Counted from the stretch's first letter, positions 48,527 through 60,774 are shown. The stretch: 64,000 nt of DNA from Branchiostoma floridae (GCF_000003815.2 NC_049980.1:10058560-10122559); one strand, 5' to 3'. Notes: generated by a model not told the origin, from the sequence alone. Made by a program: numbers and translations.

Positions 48527-51500
48527 GGTTGGAGTGGAGAGTCAGTTAAAACGGCACCATTCCCCCGGCCTGTATCTCTCCCACAGCCCTACTAGACACA
48601 GAGTGAGTGGAGTCTACGCACACCACAGGAGCCTGCCCCCACTCCTGACCCAGGATTTCCATCAAAGGGAAAACCAACACTGCTGTCTGTGGGGGTGGGA
48701 GGGGCAGGGAGGGGCTAGCCTCCCAACATGTCCATGGCAAGTGCAAGTAAAGGCTATTTACATGTGGGTGCTAAGCCTTTCCTAATCACATGGGGCGGGG
48801 ATAAGATACCCTTCTTCAAGACTATAAATTAAACTATTACATGCATGAGATATTGATTAGACACAACATAATAAATGTTTACTTTCTGTTTATAAATAGA
48901 TAGACATATCACATTAACAGACACCCTCACAGCTATAGAAACCACAGACAGCTGACTAGAGAATGTGTATGTTGACAAACATAGTGGAAATCAATCTGAA
49001 ACTGACCCCCTGTGCTAAGAATAGAAAAGCCCGTCTCTCACACCCTCCCTTCACAGCAATAATGGACCAGCTCTGGCCCAGTGCCTGAGATAGCACACAG
49101 TATATTATCAGTATGGAAGATATACTGTGTACAGGGCTGAGGTGCAAGTGGCATTCTCCATACATAGATCTGCCAAAGCTACAAGAGAGAGCAAAGAGAT
49201 TTGCCAGGCACCAGCTCACTTCCCAACAGATGGAACTTTTCCAAAACCAGCGGATTGGAATCGCTCCAACCACGTTTGTTGTCTCTCAAAACACAAGGCT
49301 TGCTTTGGGGATATCAGAAGGCTGGGCAGCACAAAAACTCATCAGACAGAAGTGACTGCCAACTGCAAGTACAGCCTGGCTTCTACCACAAGATCTTAGA
49401 CACTCAACAGTTCCCTGACTACCTGAAGGAACTAAGTGGCCTTCAAGTGCACATCTGAGGCGGAAAGTATGTTTTGTTGTCCGACCGTGCGGAAGACAAG
49501 AATCGCTCCCTGCGATCCATGTAATCCCCTGGAAGGTTTTCCATGAGTAGTTTGTACAAAGTTTTACCTCCATCCCACCATACAATGGTTATTCACAAAA
49601 ACCGCTAAGCTGCTTGGACAGGTCCAAAACTTTTGTGTTCTCATGATATGATAGAAAACAGGTGTTTTGTGTGAATATGAAGCAGGGGGCTTCTCTAGTT
49701 GAAGTCAAGCTTAAACAACAAGAACAAAAACAAAAAGCAAGAAAAAAGCAGCTAATCATTGAAACCAACATCGTAGGGACGGACCAAGGACTATGTTGGA
49801 GAGGGGCTCGAAGCGAAGAGCTTATTTAGTGCAAGATCCATTTCATGACAATTGATGGTTTATCCCCTAGGAGAACATATACTTACCAACATGGCATGTC
49901 AACAAAAGATTAATTTCTGTTACCAAGTTTTGAGTCAGAGAAACATGTCTATCACTGCCTAATTGTTATCTTTAACAAACATGTCTGTTATTTCCCGTTT
50001 AGAAAAAGAATGGTTGGCATCAACCTGGATAAGGGCATGGTTCAACAGAGCCCTCTAGTGACACACTACAATACTGCAACCTTTCCTCTCCAAGGTTATG
50101 TTTGAGGTGCCATTGTGTATGTTTGTGGACGGTGACCACAAGTCAAGAAACCCTCCATGGATCTTTATGATATTTGGTATGTGGGTAGGGGTTGCGGAAA
50201 TGAAAGTCAATTTCGATAATGAGCCCCCTTGGGGATTTTATGAGGAACTGCAGTGGAATACGTAAACAATGACTTGAATGAGAAACATTTAAAATTGTGG
50301 AACAAAAATGCATAATCATTAGTGGAACAAAAGTCACAAATTAAAGGCCATTTCACTTTCTCAAATGTAAACAATTTAACAATTCAGTAAACCAATTAGT
50401 TCACACCTAACTGGCAATCTACAATTCTGTAATATTCAGACAAATGAAAAGGTCATGAAACAGAACAGGTTTTTCAGCCCCAGGGCAGACGCTACCTCAC
50501 AACCCAAGTCTCATTAAATGTAGACTTGTTGGTAGTTTACCATAACAAATAGTTAGGAGGACTTCTCACACACAATAGCAATAATTTTTCACTGTCACAT
50601 GAATGGTGCCTCTCTTCCAAACTACATGTATGTTCACCCTTCTATACCACCCAGTAATCCTAAATAAACACCATCACTGAACACTGAACAAACTTTACAA
50701 AGTAAACTACTTTACAGGACAAACTGACCTCATGCCTGGATCAACTGGCCTTCTCTGCAATATGATCCTGAATTACTCAAGAAAACTTGGAGATCGTGAA
50801 GTGACCTTTGGCCGTTGTGTATACTTAAAGCTAGAAAAGATACTGTAAGAGTGGATTGAACCTACCCAAAGAATCCATGATAATGTGTAATCAGTGTCAC
50901 ATAAAAATCTGCTCTAAATCCAGATCAAATCCCAAATTCAACAACATTATGTTGACATATGCTTTGAATCTATGACCTTTCAAAGTGCTATCAATAAGTT
51001 ATCAAAATCTACTCAGATTAGTAATTAACTTATTCAGTTATTGAGTTGTCCTATTCAAAAAAATTGCAAACACACAGACAGTACACAAATATAGGTGACA
51101 ACGTGTCACCTTTCAGTGGGTGTTATAACCTAGCAACCTCACAGCAATTTAGATATGCATATCAGGGACAACCTTGTGAGTTTTTTTCAGTTTGAATTCC
51201 TTTACAGTTGACTTGTCACCTTGGGCATATATAAAGATTCCAACCTATATATGGGACACATAAAAATTGTATCCTCATACTAGTACACAAGTAGTGACTG
51301 TTATGATTCCATGTCAAGGCCACAAGTTCCCTCTCTGTACATTACCACCCAGTACAGACACAGATATATAACATAAACTTGCAATTATATGCAACTTTTC
51401 AACGTTAATATGTACAGCACTCTTAAGAATTCCAATATTTCCTGTAGCAATACTTTTTTCAGTACTGTTGTATGCAGTCCTTACATATTATAACTTGTTC

Positions 51501-52960
51501 ATTGACCTATAAACAATATTTCCCAATCAGATTATAATGACAATTCCAGCAAGTTAAGCAAGAAATATATACCCACACAAGAATAAAATTGTTTTTGTGC
51601 TTAAAGTTTACCAGCATGATCACTGCTCTCTCTTTATCACTTCAATTTCTACGTTACACAATACATCTTTTGCCCTTCTAGTTTTGGTCTACTGTAAAAT
51701 CATTCATTTCTGCGGTTCTAAGTTCACAGATGAAATAATTTGGAGAATAATTTGGAAACAAATATTTGCTGTGTGATAATTTCACAGTGGAGATGTCATT
51801 GCCACAATAGAAACACAGTGGACATTTCAAGATTAACAACAGTATGATCACCCATGTTCACATCACTAAACAAGCTTTTGTCATTGTTAACAGTCAATGT
51901 AACTTTGAAGATAGACAGTTGGATGGGTCAAGTTCAAAAGGTGTTGATGTGACACTGACAGACAGTCCAAAAGCCTTCAGTCAAATACTGTAAATCTTGA
52001 GATATTTGCAGTGAATTAGTATTCACCTTTTCGCAGTGACCTCTACACAAAATCATCACAACCCTTCAAACCCTGTATCAAGGTTAAATAAAGGTAAAAA
52101 AAACATAAGCTTCCATGCGCCCCCCCCCCCACTTCACTGCGAACAGTGAAAGCCTCCTTTCTCCCTAACCAAATTTAATTGAATTTACACTACTTATATT
52201 TACGAAATGACCAACCAAAGGTCAGTGATAACATGGTATGAAAAAAAAATAATCTATAACATGAAACAAATTCATTGCATAGTATACATACAGTGGTACT
52301 CAAGATTACAAAAGCTACAAACTGGCATTTTTTTAAAAATCAATGGGTATCAGAATTCCAAGTTGGTATCGTAAATCTAAAATTTGAAAATTCTAGTTTT
52401 AACAGTAACTACAAGTCATAGAACATATACCAGAGGCAAGAATTTTCGTACGGTATCTTCTTGTTGTTGTTAGCACTCCCTTGACCTTACAATTCAGACC
52501 AGGGCACGGGATGTATTACAATTCGTGAATCCTGGTATGATTGGTCCGAATACGGTTCAGATGAATTCATCTCAGGAACCCCGTTCATAACAGGATTTGC
52601 TAATGAGATCAATCCTGCGTCCTGGGTCACTCAATCACGATTCGCGAATCCTATTATACACTGGTCTACCTTTCTGTAATTTGATGAAAATATGCCCCAG
52701 TTTCTACCATGTACTGAGGAAATACCTGTACCTTTCTTCGCTACTGTTATTACAAAGGGCTTCCATCTTACACAATACTAACAGAATGGAAGATTAGTAA
52801 TCTAATATTTATCAGTGTTTTGAAAGTGTTTTGTTGTGTTGGGGGTTCTGTTGTGTTGTTGTTTACTGTCGCAAGTTCAAAAGTTTTCATCAATGATGGC
52901 CGGTGTCCACCTGGAAACGTTACACACCTGATATCTTTAAACAGAGACAGAAAATGCCGT
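48527..52960. other. AGTPBP1 5' intron region between alternative first exons
   Basis: No further exon is supported. Immediately after 48526 lies the 5' leader of the proximal first exon. The rest is A/T-rich, with a C run at about 52119 and scattered short open frames without domains. A weak inverted pair (AGACCAG...ATTCGYGAATC) at about 52496-52668 may be a degenerate MITE. Confidence 0.45.
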
Positions 52961-52971
52961 CGTTAACGTAC

Positions 52972-52997
52972 CCTTCCTGGGTCTGTTTGCCGCTCAT
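52972..52997 (-). CDS. AGTPBP1: Alternative first coding exon of AGTPBP1
   Basis: On the minus strand an ATG at 52997 reads MSGKQTQEG and runs into a strong donor (GAAGG followed by GTACGT) after 26 nt. This is phase 2, exactly the phase needed by exon 2 at 45203, giving MSGKQTQEG-SRLSSVLQ. The sequence just upstream (52998-53110) is GC- and CpG-rich like a promoter-proximal 5' UTR, and the frame stays open upstream. A TTATTCTGTAG at about 53132 could alternatively be an acceptor. With this exon the protein is 1305 residues. Vertebrate CCP1 also begins with a short MS-K-type segment. Confidence 0.6.
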
Positions 52998-53455
52998 GTC
53001 GGGCGGGGAGGGGGAGGGGTTGCTCCGTCGGCGTGACCGCTGTCCTCCCCGGCTCAAGCTCGGCCCGTTCAGCAGATGGCTCGCCAAAACGTACACCCTC
53101 ACCTGCTGATGCGGCCGCTTGGAACTTTTACATCTACAGAATAACAATACAGGCATGAAAGGCTGTTAAGAACCTGGTTAAAGTTTAACGTTGTCGCTGT
53201 TCGACTTTCCAGACGGCCAGTAAACACCAGTGAAAACATCGACTTGACCGCAAGAATTTTGTAACAGTCATAAGTAACTTGATCGATAGTTTGAACGTTA
53301 GTCACCTTCTCATGGCGTGTGGGTCAGCTCTCCTATAGTCTGGGTATCCAGGGGACCATTATTATTGTAGTCACGGTCTAATGAGTCCCTGAAGGTATTA
53401 ATATACCACCAGCGATCGGGTCACCTTCCCAAACTGTCAACTGGTGACATTACAA

Positions 53456-53483
53456 ACATGGCGGACACCTGACGTCATGTGAC
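53456..53483. promoter_or_regulatory. Candidate AGTPBP1 distal promoter sites
   Basis: A YY1-like AACATGGCGG (about 53456-53465), a perfect CRE palindrome TGACGTCA (53470-53477) and a GTCATGTGAC E-box-type site (53474-53483) lie within 30 bp. They sit about 470 bp upstream of the alternative first exon. The assignment is based on motif clustering and position only. Confidence 0.4.
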
Positions 53484-54179
53484 GCTCGAAGTCGCATTGC
53501 GGCATAGGGGAGACATCTGGCGAAAATGAGCAGTACTGCAACTGCTGTTGCCAATTTACGCCAAGGACAGTTCTGACACTCACAGACTTCTCTTTTGGCC
53601 CAAAGCAAGCAAATGAAATAAGCAGGATTCATATGCACATATACAGGATTCTGGATAAAGACGTCCAGAATTATAGAAAAAGAAAATATTCAACCAGCAC
53701 GTTTGCAAACTTTCTTAGATCCTGGCCATGGCATGGGGTTTTTGACACCTCCCAGAAAACCTAATGATAATGCAGAACACTCCCAAAGAAATATTAAAGT
53801 TCCACTGTTTCCGTGGATGGCTAATTCAACTCCCATTGTGCAAAACTCCGGGTAGGAAAGATTACCCCAGCGGCAGAACTGAGATTCTCCTGTCCCGGTG
53901 GTAGCCTGGCCAATGCACGGTAGACTTGTTTCCATGTTAATTTGCCAGGAGCTTTCATGTTGAAGTTCATGGACTTAGTCAGAGACGTGGTGGGAAACTC
54001 AAATTTGTGGACAGAGTCCGGCCAGAGCAAAGGTGAAGCAAGTGGATGCGCTCGGCAGGATACACTGTGCGAAAGGGTGTCATTTCCGGACGTTTCTATG
54101 TTTGTATACATCCGGATCGGGACCGTTTCTGGATATATCCGGACAATATCCGGACGAAATCTGACATGACTCCCCTGCG

Positions 54180-54660
54180 TTTTCGGATAATTTCAGGAGT
54201 CCGGAACGGGACCATTTAATTCCTGCCTCATATCCGGATTTCCAGTAATGGAACGTTTTCGGACTCTTTTGAGACAAAACACGTTCCGAATATTTCGAAT
54301 ATATCCGGATGACTTCAGGAGTCCGGAACGGGACCAAATAATTACGTCTCATATACGGATTTCCAGTAATGGAACGTTTTCGGAGTCTTTGGATACAAAT
54401 CACGTTCCGAATATTTCGTATAAATCCGGATAATTTCAGGAGTCCGGAACGCGACCAAATAATTACGTCTCATATCCGGATTTCCAGTAATGGAACGTTT
54501 TCGGACTCTTTGGATACAAATCACGTTCCGAATACTAGTTTCGTATAAATCCAGATAATTTCAGGAGTCAAGAATGGGACCGTATTATCATGTCTCATAT
54601 CCGGATTCCAAATTATGGAACGTTCTCGGACACTTTGGAGACAAAACACGTTCCGAGTAT
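54180..54660. repeat. 121-bp tandem repeat inside the CACTA-like element
   Basis: About four copies, with GGAACGTTYTCGGA starting near 54250, 54371, 54492 and 54616. Each contains ATATCCGGAT, ATTTCCAGTAATGGAACG and CACGTTCCGA blocks. The last copy is the most diverged. Confidence 0.9.
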
Positions 54661-55473
54661 TTCATATTTTTTGAGCGCGTTCGGGGCAATTACGCCCCGG
54701 AAAGGTTGCATAAACTTAAGATATACTGAAACATCATAGGAACAATACTGCACCTTATTTCAGAATATCCAGTAACTTTACGATCATGCTAAATACCTAA
54801 TATTTAACGTTCCCTGTCCGTTTTAACCCCGAAAATGCTAACTCGGTAAGACTACATTTTGTGGAAGCTTTTCAAAGACTTTCCTGTATAAATCAGATGA
54901 CACAAGTATCACAACAAATACATTATGTGGAGGAACATATCATGTTAACGTCAAGGTGCAAATCAATATGCATTTGTCTCTTAGTCATACCAAGGAAGTT
55001 TTAGCTCACTACAACCTGATTGGTCTTCACAAAAAGTGAAGCTCGAACGAAGCCAAAGTTAAACAGTTCAGACAATCACTGTCAGATCCAATAATATCAA
55101 GCCCAAGTCAATAACATCATAACAAAACTGATCAGTTTAAATGTACAATATCAAATGTACAGTATCCGACACAAGTCTAACGTTATATACCATACAATCA
55201 ATATTCGTAGGATAAAAATGTCATTGCGAAATCAGTACGACAGTCCATTTTCAAGTCCTCTATAAGTCCGTATCGTGTTGACTGTGGAATCATCGTCCGG
55301 GGAGCCCTCTTCTGCGTCTTTGTGGTAGTGGACGATCATTGGCGACGGAAGATGCTCTGGCAAGACCCCGCAATATCGACGGTACGTCTCGAGGACAGCC
55401 CGCTCCGTTGCATAGTCCAGGCACTGTCCGTCTTCAGAGTAGAAACAGTTCTGGCAGGATGCAACGGCACCGG

Positions 55474-55559
55474 TCACAGACTGTCGTAAGTGTTACCAGG
55501 AGGTAGGCCTCGGTCGTCGGCGTGGCAGGACAGGCGGTTGGGAAACAGGGGCTCAGCGG
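55474..55559 (-). pseudogene. Gene-like terminal exon inside the CACTA-like element
   Basis: On the minus strand a strong acceptor (a T run, then CATTCCAG) opens a 28-codon segment reading AAEPLFPNRLSCHADD and on to GNTYDSL with a TGA stop at 55474-55476. Its phase fits the donor of the upstream exon ending at 56390. In a shifted frame the downstream sequence stays open to 55232 (SCQNCFYSEDGQCLDY and onward), which has coding-like composition, so a frameshift may have truncated the exon. The family is not recognised. It is either a captured host exon or a remnant of the element's own gene. Confidence 0.35.
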
Positions 55560-56389
55560 CTGGAATGAAAAAAAAACGGCTTGTAACTGCCCCGAACCCA
55601 TGAACGGTACATGTAAAATTATTCAAACAACACGGCCATAAAAATCACAGCAGGACAAGACGGGGACAAAGGCAGGAATCTGTAGTCGGCTATCATCAAA
55701 GGGCGCAGGCCTCACAGATGGCACAGATAAGGACCCCAAAGAACGAATGGAATTTGAATATGCACACAATCACATTGGTCCCAGTAGTAAGGAGATTACA
55801 GTTCCTCCTAGGTTCTATTGAAGATTTAGCCAGCCAAAATAGGACAGGAAAGTTTAGAAGCAACCGTTAGGCACTTACAGCACAAAATAATATGAGAATT
55901 TAACTAACTATGGAACGGGCAATTTGTAAACAAGCCGGGGATGACACGCGGGGGTTCCAACTGAAAGAGAAGTGATCTATCATACAACAATCTTTACAAA
56001 AAGATCACACTACTAATTATTAAATACACAAAACACTAGGAAGGGATAACAGACATTGCTGACAGACATATACGGAACTAAGAACGGTAACTGCTATGTA
56101 TATACAATCTATGTACTAGAGAGCTACACTACTCACTTCTTCAAGGTCTTGGTCCGGTAGCGGCTAGCGGCGGCGACTACTGGTGTTCAAATCTAGTTTC
56201 AAACCTAACTGCTGTCACCAGCTGGTCTACTATTGGTCTAGTCAAGTCATGTGATTTCCTAATATGGTCTTGTTACCTAAGGACTCCTCCAGATGGTTCC
56301 AAGCAAGTTAGTGTCATCCATCATGCCTGTTTCACAGAAACACATGGCATTGTGCATTATTTTTGTGAATAAATGCATCATGTACTCAC

Positions 56390-56573
56390 CAGTTTCAAAG
56401 TTGTACACAGCAGCAAACGCTGTGGCGCGGTGTAGGCTGTTATCTGCAGCGACTTCCCCAATGCAGTGCCTGGCGCACCGTTGACATGCCAACGCACTGG
56501 TCTGCTCGGCACTTTGCACAGCTTGCATAACCGCTTTACGAGTGCCTCGTGATATTGTCCGTATATGGACCAT
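56390..56573 (-). pseudogene. Gene-like exon inside the CACTA-like element
   Basis: A minus-strand frame contains ALACQRCARHCIGEV and ATAFAAVYNFETG and ends at a consensus donor (AACTG followed by GTGAGT, phase 1). It joins in frame to the exon at 55474-55559. The Cys/His cluster C-x2-C-x3-C is visible. The upstream boundary is uncertain because no good acceptor is present; it could be a first exon starting at 56573. The family is not recognised. Confidence 0.35.
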
Positions 56574-56630
56574 TCCGACATCGCAACGCTGGTATTCAAT
56601 ATCATGAGTGACTTTTTGTCATGATATTGT

Positions 56631-57134
56631 CCGGATATGGATCTATCCCCAACTGAACCGCTGGTGTGGAGTGTTTTGACCGAACTTTGTTCAAGATATT
56701 GTCCGGATATGGACATATCCCAAACTGCACCGCTGGGGTGGAATGTTTTGACTGAACTTTGTTCAAGATATTGTCCGGATATGGACCTATCTCAAACTGC
56801 ACCGCTGGGGTGGAGTGTTTTGACTGAACTTTGTTCAAGATATTGTCCGGATATGGACCTATCCCAAACTGCACCGCTGGGGTGGAGTGTTTTGACTGAA
56901 CTTTGTTCAAGATATTGTCCGGATATGGACCTATCCCAAACTGCACCGCTGGGGTGGAGTGTTTTGACTGAACTTTGTTCAAGATATTATCCGGATATGA
57001 ACCTATCCCAAACTGCACCGCTGGGGTGGAGTGTTTTGACTGAACTTTGTTCAAGATATTATCCGGATATGGACCAATCCCAAACTGCACCGCTGGGGTG
57101 GAGTGTTTTGAGTGAATGTTGTTCTTGATATTGT
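56631..57134. repeat. 72-bp tandem repeat inside the CACTA-like element
   Basis: Seven copies start at each CCGGATATGR (56631, 56703, 56775, 56847, 56919, 56991 and 57063). The 72-bp period is exactly 24 codons, and one frame on each strand is free of stops: plus reads MDLSQTAPLGWSVL-type repeats, minus reads NKVQSKHSTPAVQF-type repeats. There are few differences between copies. Translation on either strand is not supported by other evidence. Confidence 0.92.
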
Positions 57135-58429
57135 CCGGATATGCAAAAAAACAATGATACTTGACTCATAATTGTTACCATCGCAAAGATTGTTTTCTGT
57201 GTCATTTGATTGTAAATGTCGATGTCAGTATATTTGCACATGTATATGGTAGTTTAAGCTTCAATTACCAGAAAATTAAAGAGTAAATATACATCGACAT
57301 CGGGCATACTCGTTGTAAAATAAAAACACATAAACAGAAGCAAAAACGTTAATGACGTGTATTTGACAAGATATGAAACCTTTTTAGGATATCCAACAAA
57401 GCAATCTCAGATTCATGTATGACAAGAAAAGTAATTTGTTAACCATTAAGTTGTCCGAAAACTGATCTCTGGAATGTTTCTGTTTTGGACATCTGTCGTA
57501 AATGGAACGGAATATGAATTCGGAGGGAGCGAAAATTTCAGCAAAAAATTGCAGTCTTATTTGTTCAGATGCGCAATAAAACAATCACCAATTCACAATT
57601 CGCGTATAGAATACCTTTATCAGTAACGGTCAGAATATGCTAACTCCGAATCTGTCCTAAAATCCATGGAATATCTGTCGCGGATATGTCTCGTAAATGG
57701 AAAGAAGAGAAAATAGTATGAATTCGAAAACATGAAACGTCCCTGACACGTATTCGGAAGAACGGGAAATTCTATCCATCCGGGCATGTGCTGAAACATT
57801 TCATGACTCATGATATTCTGAGACATAATGAATCATGTCATCTGACAATGGCCCAGAAAAAATGCACATCATGCTTCGTGCAAACTCCTAATTTGTCCGG
57901 GTATTCCTTATCGAAATATATGGACCTTGGATATGCAAAGAATGTAAAACATATCACGTATTCGGAGGCAAGAAACGTCAATGGCGCGTATCTTGAAAAA
58001 CAGGAAAGTCTTATTTGTCCGGATACATAACAAGACAATTCCTGACTCATGATATTTCCAGATATGGGAAATATTGAACATCGTGCCCGGACACAGTCCG
58101 AATATTTAGCATGTCCAAAAATATGTCAACTCCGACTTTGTCCGGAAATCACACCCTTTCGCACAGTGATATGTACGGTTGGGGGCAAGGCGTCAAGATA
58201 TGCACAAGGCAAGATGCAGTTTCAAATCCCCACCCTACATGCCCTAGTTTTTGTACGTCTAGATTCATCCCACCGTACGACCCTCTGGGCGTTTGGTCCG
58301 GATTTTTTTGCCCATATACCTTATTCTCTCTTCGAAGCCCGCCCAGAGATCATGTTGGATATGGTACAATTGAGCAGCGGCCAGAGGACCCATTATTCCG
58401 GATAAAGTCACCCACCAACTACGTACTTT

Positions 58430-59215
58430 GATGGTCGATTTCGTGGCATGATGAACACAAGAATATAATAACACCTCTATGTTCACTAGCGGCCTTACTC
58501 GTATTTTCTCACCTCTTTCCCATAACATTGATTTTTGGGGGCGTTGCTTGCAATTGGCCACTACAATTGATGTTCATATTCATATTTTATCATTCACCCC
58601 CCGAAATTTGAGTTGTGTCCCTCGTTTGTGATTGAGACCAAGAACTTATTGAACGCCATCACACCATTCCCTGATGTCTGCTATGAAACTGTCGTCCAGG
58701 ACACTAGAAGTGGACTCACAAGACTTTTTACCGCAGCATACGCAAGGGCTTCTTAACCAGTAACATACATATATAGTAGCCCAGAAAAACATGAATCATA
58801 ACACAATAGATGATATTTCATATTTAATACTCTCACATGACTGCACACAATAAGTATTCTCAACAATACAAATGCAAATACAAATATTTGTTCTCAATAA
58901 TAAATACAAATGCAAGTACAGAAAAGACTGCCAGCAGTCTTTTCGTCTCTTTAGCACATGTGCAAATAATCGGACCATTCTTCGTTACTAATATGCTTAC
59001 TATTATCAAACTAAAGATTTACGATAATGACTGAAGGTCTTTGTTCATATTTACCTGAGAGGAATGTCAATTGTAGCATGATTCACAAATAAGCTCTGCG
59101 AAATAATCTAATAAATTGCCACAAACAGTGCCTACACTATTTCATCTTGTTCTGATACAGAACTCATAAAGAACACGTCAAGATCACCATCCAGCTACGT
59201 ACAGACAATTCAGTA
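58430..59215. other. Intergenic stretch, nothing supported
   Basis: No exon, domain or strong repeat is seen, apart from a short AATACAAATGC repetition near 58865-58920. Confidence 0.5.
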
Positions 59216-59221
59216 AGGCTA

Positions 59222-59394
59222 ACGTTACATTTCCAAACCAGGGTCCGGCCGGCCAGTTTGTGGAAACGGAAAATAGAAATCTACACGTAAAAATATGCAA
59301 AAATAATGCCCACGACTTTTCTCTTTACCCCTTTTTCTTATACATTTTGCTGCTGAAAGCTACCCGGTCGGGCCCGGTTTGGAAATGTGACGTA
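59222..59394. mobile_element. Short TIR element (MITE-like)
   Basis: Inverted ends ACGTYACATTTCCAAACC followed by GGG and CCGRCCGG blocks pair over about 30 bp, enclosing about 110 bp of A/T-rich sequence. No target duplication can be assigned confidently because ACGT itself is palindromic. There is no coding capacity. Confidence 0.65.
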
Positions 59395-59711
59395 AGCTTA
59401 AAAGCGAGATGACTGAGTAACAATCGTCTGAGTCTGACTAACATTGCAGCGTTTCTGTTTCCATGTTGAAAAACACAATATAATATACAGAAATGTTTGT
59501 CGATTGTTTAGTAACTGGCCAAAACTGCCATTGTAACCCACATGAATTGATAAAGCAACAAGAACTTTACCCAATCAATTCATAGTGGGAAGTCGAATGA
59601 TATATATGAAGAGATGGGAAAAATATCCGATACTCACGGCACGAGTGACACTTCAAATGATCTGAGAAATGATAGCCTACCGGTCCTAAATTTCAGGACC
59701 ACAAAGGAAAT

Positions 59712-60600
59712 CTACGGCATTGCCTCTAGAGTGTTCCAGTCGATAAAGTCCATGTTCTTAGCGCGACTCTTGGCCTGCCCGTGGTTTTTCTTCCAGAATC
59801 CGTACGCCTTGACCTTCCTCAGGAAGTACGCCATGCTGCACCAGCGGCTCCTGCACTTGGGGTCCCGCTTGGTTTGCACGACCACAGGATGGCCCCCGTT
59901 GTTGTAACCCTCGGATGGCGTCCGGGCTTTTCTCCTCGCCTGCTGACCGGTTTTCCCTCCAGTCGACCGAAAGCGATCGTACTGTCCGGACCCGTTACTG
60001 CCATGGCGGCGGCGGCAGTGAGACTTGTACCTCCCGATAAGCGAGCGTCGCACTCTGCGATGTCGGGCGGAGGCACTGAAGTCGTTTTCCGAGAGGTCGA
60101 AGCTGCTCTCGTCGTTCTTTGCCTCATCCACGAGGTCGATGTTGGAATCTACCTCGGTAGACCCGGAGCCGTAGTCTGGAAATGTCGTCTCAGCACTGCT
60201 GGCTTCCCACAGCGGAGCGTCTTCATACAGCAGATCGTAGATTTTGACTTTTGCTGCAGGAAATAAAAAAGAGAAATAGGTTAAATACATATGTACCTTA
60301 TGTATCCGCAATGTACAGGAGAGGAACTCGAGGCTAAGACAGAAAGAACTGTTCAGAAATTAAGAAATTGTACAGCTTTTTTGTTTTTCACTTGTTCTCC
60401 GAAGACGTCGGGTGCAGCCTTACGGGTAAGGTCTGGGTTATGTCTAGCTATCAATCCGTTACAAAACTTTATGACCGCTTAAAAATTAGGGATACTTGAA
60501 AGTCAGCATTTCACCATTGCATACCTGGTCTGCTGTTGACATCCTTCCACAAAGTGACAAGGAACACCAGAAAAAGTGGCAAGGTTGCGGTAGCGCGCAT
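59712..60600 (-). CDS. Small secreted, furin-site propeptide of unknown family
   Basis: Two exons (60525-60600 and 59712-60253, GT-AG intron, phase 1) encode 205 residues. Residues 1-23 form a signal peptide (hydrophobic core LPLFLVFLVTLW, likely cut near VNS-RP). Residues 36-83 are acidic. A furin-type RRVRR (91-95) would release a strongly basic C-terminal part of 110 residues with three cysteines (105, 159, 164), including CRSRWCSMAYFLRKVKAYGFW. The odd cysteine count could allow a disulphide dimer; that is inference. A TATA box and CRE lie just upstream. I do not recognise the family. It looks like a growth-factor or peptide-hormone precursor by layout only; other basic secreted proteins are possible. 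Confidence 0.75.
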
Positions 60601-60698
60601 CTTTCTCGAGTCTGGCCTCTCCGTCTCGAGCTCACTGGAGTCGTCTGCTTAGTCGTTCTCAGCCTCAGCTTCTGTTGGCAAGTGGAGAAACCGTTCCA

Positions 60699-60706
60699 TT
60701 TTTATA
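60699..60706 (-). promoter_or_regulatory. TATA box of the secreted-propeptide gene
   Basis: TATAAAAA on the minus strand lies about 100 bp upstream of the ATG at 60600, which places transcription start near 60675 and a 5' leader of about 75 nt. Confidence 0.7.
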
Positions 60707-60766
60707 CCCCAAATCCCGGCTTCTTCAAAAGATTCCCAGAAGAAGCAGCCATGATGACGCTTTCGG

Positions 60767-60774
60767 TGACGTCA
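60767..60774. promoter_or_regulatory. CRE palindrome upstream of the secreted-propeptide gene
   Basis: A perfect TGACGTCA inside GGTGACGTCACC lies about 60 bp upstream of the TATA box. The position is typical of cAMP-responsive, CREB-bound promoters; function is inferred from motif and spacing. Confidence 0.5.

Larger units (their letters stand above)
54063..58168. mobile_element. CACTA/EnSpm-like transposon (4.1 kb) with subterminal satellites
   Basis: The two ends are 29-bp inverted repeats differing at one position, each starting CACTGTGCGAAAGGGTGT and ending TTTCCGGAC. Both are flanked by ATA (54060-54062 and 58169-58171). Ends that begin CACT[AG] with a 3-bp duplication are the hallmark of the CACTA/EnSpm superfamily, whose members also carry repeated subterminal motifs; here TCCGGATAT and close variants recur throughout both flanks. 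I see no transposase domain, so it is probably non-autonomous. The middle (about 54700-56500) holds non-repetitive, gene-like sequence. Confidence 0.82.

Noticed and set aside
49113-49458. Three overlapping plus-strand frames of 80-90 codons
   Set aside because: No domain, splice signal or codon bias; inside the AGTPBP1 5' intron.
52496-52668. Possible MITE with AGACCAG and GATTCGYGAATC ends
   Set aside because: Inverted match too weak and offset, with no target duplication.
59781-60266. 161-codon plus-strand frame
   Set aside because: Antisense shadow of the secreted-propeptide exon, which has a signal peptide, splice junction and TATA box on the minus strand.
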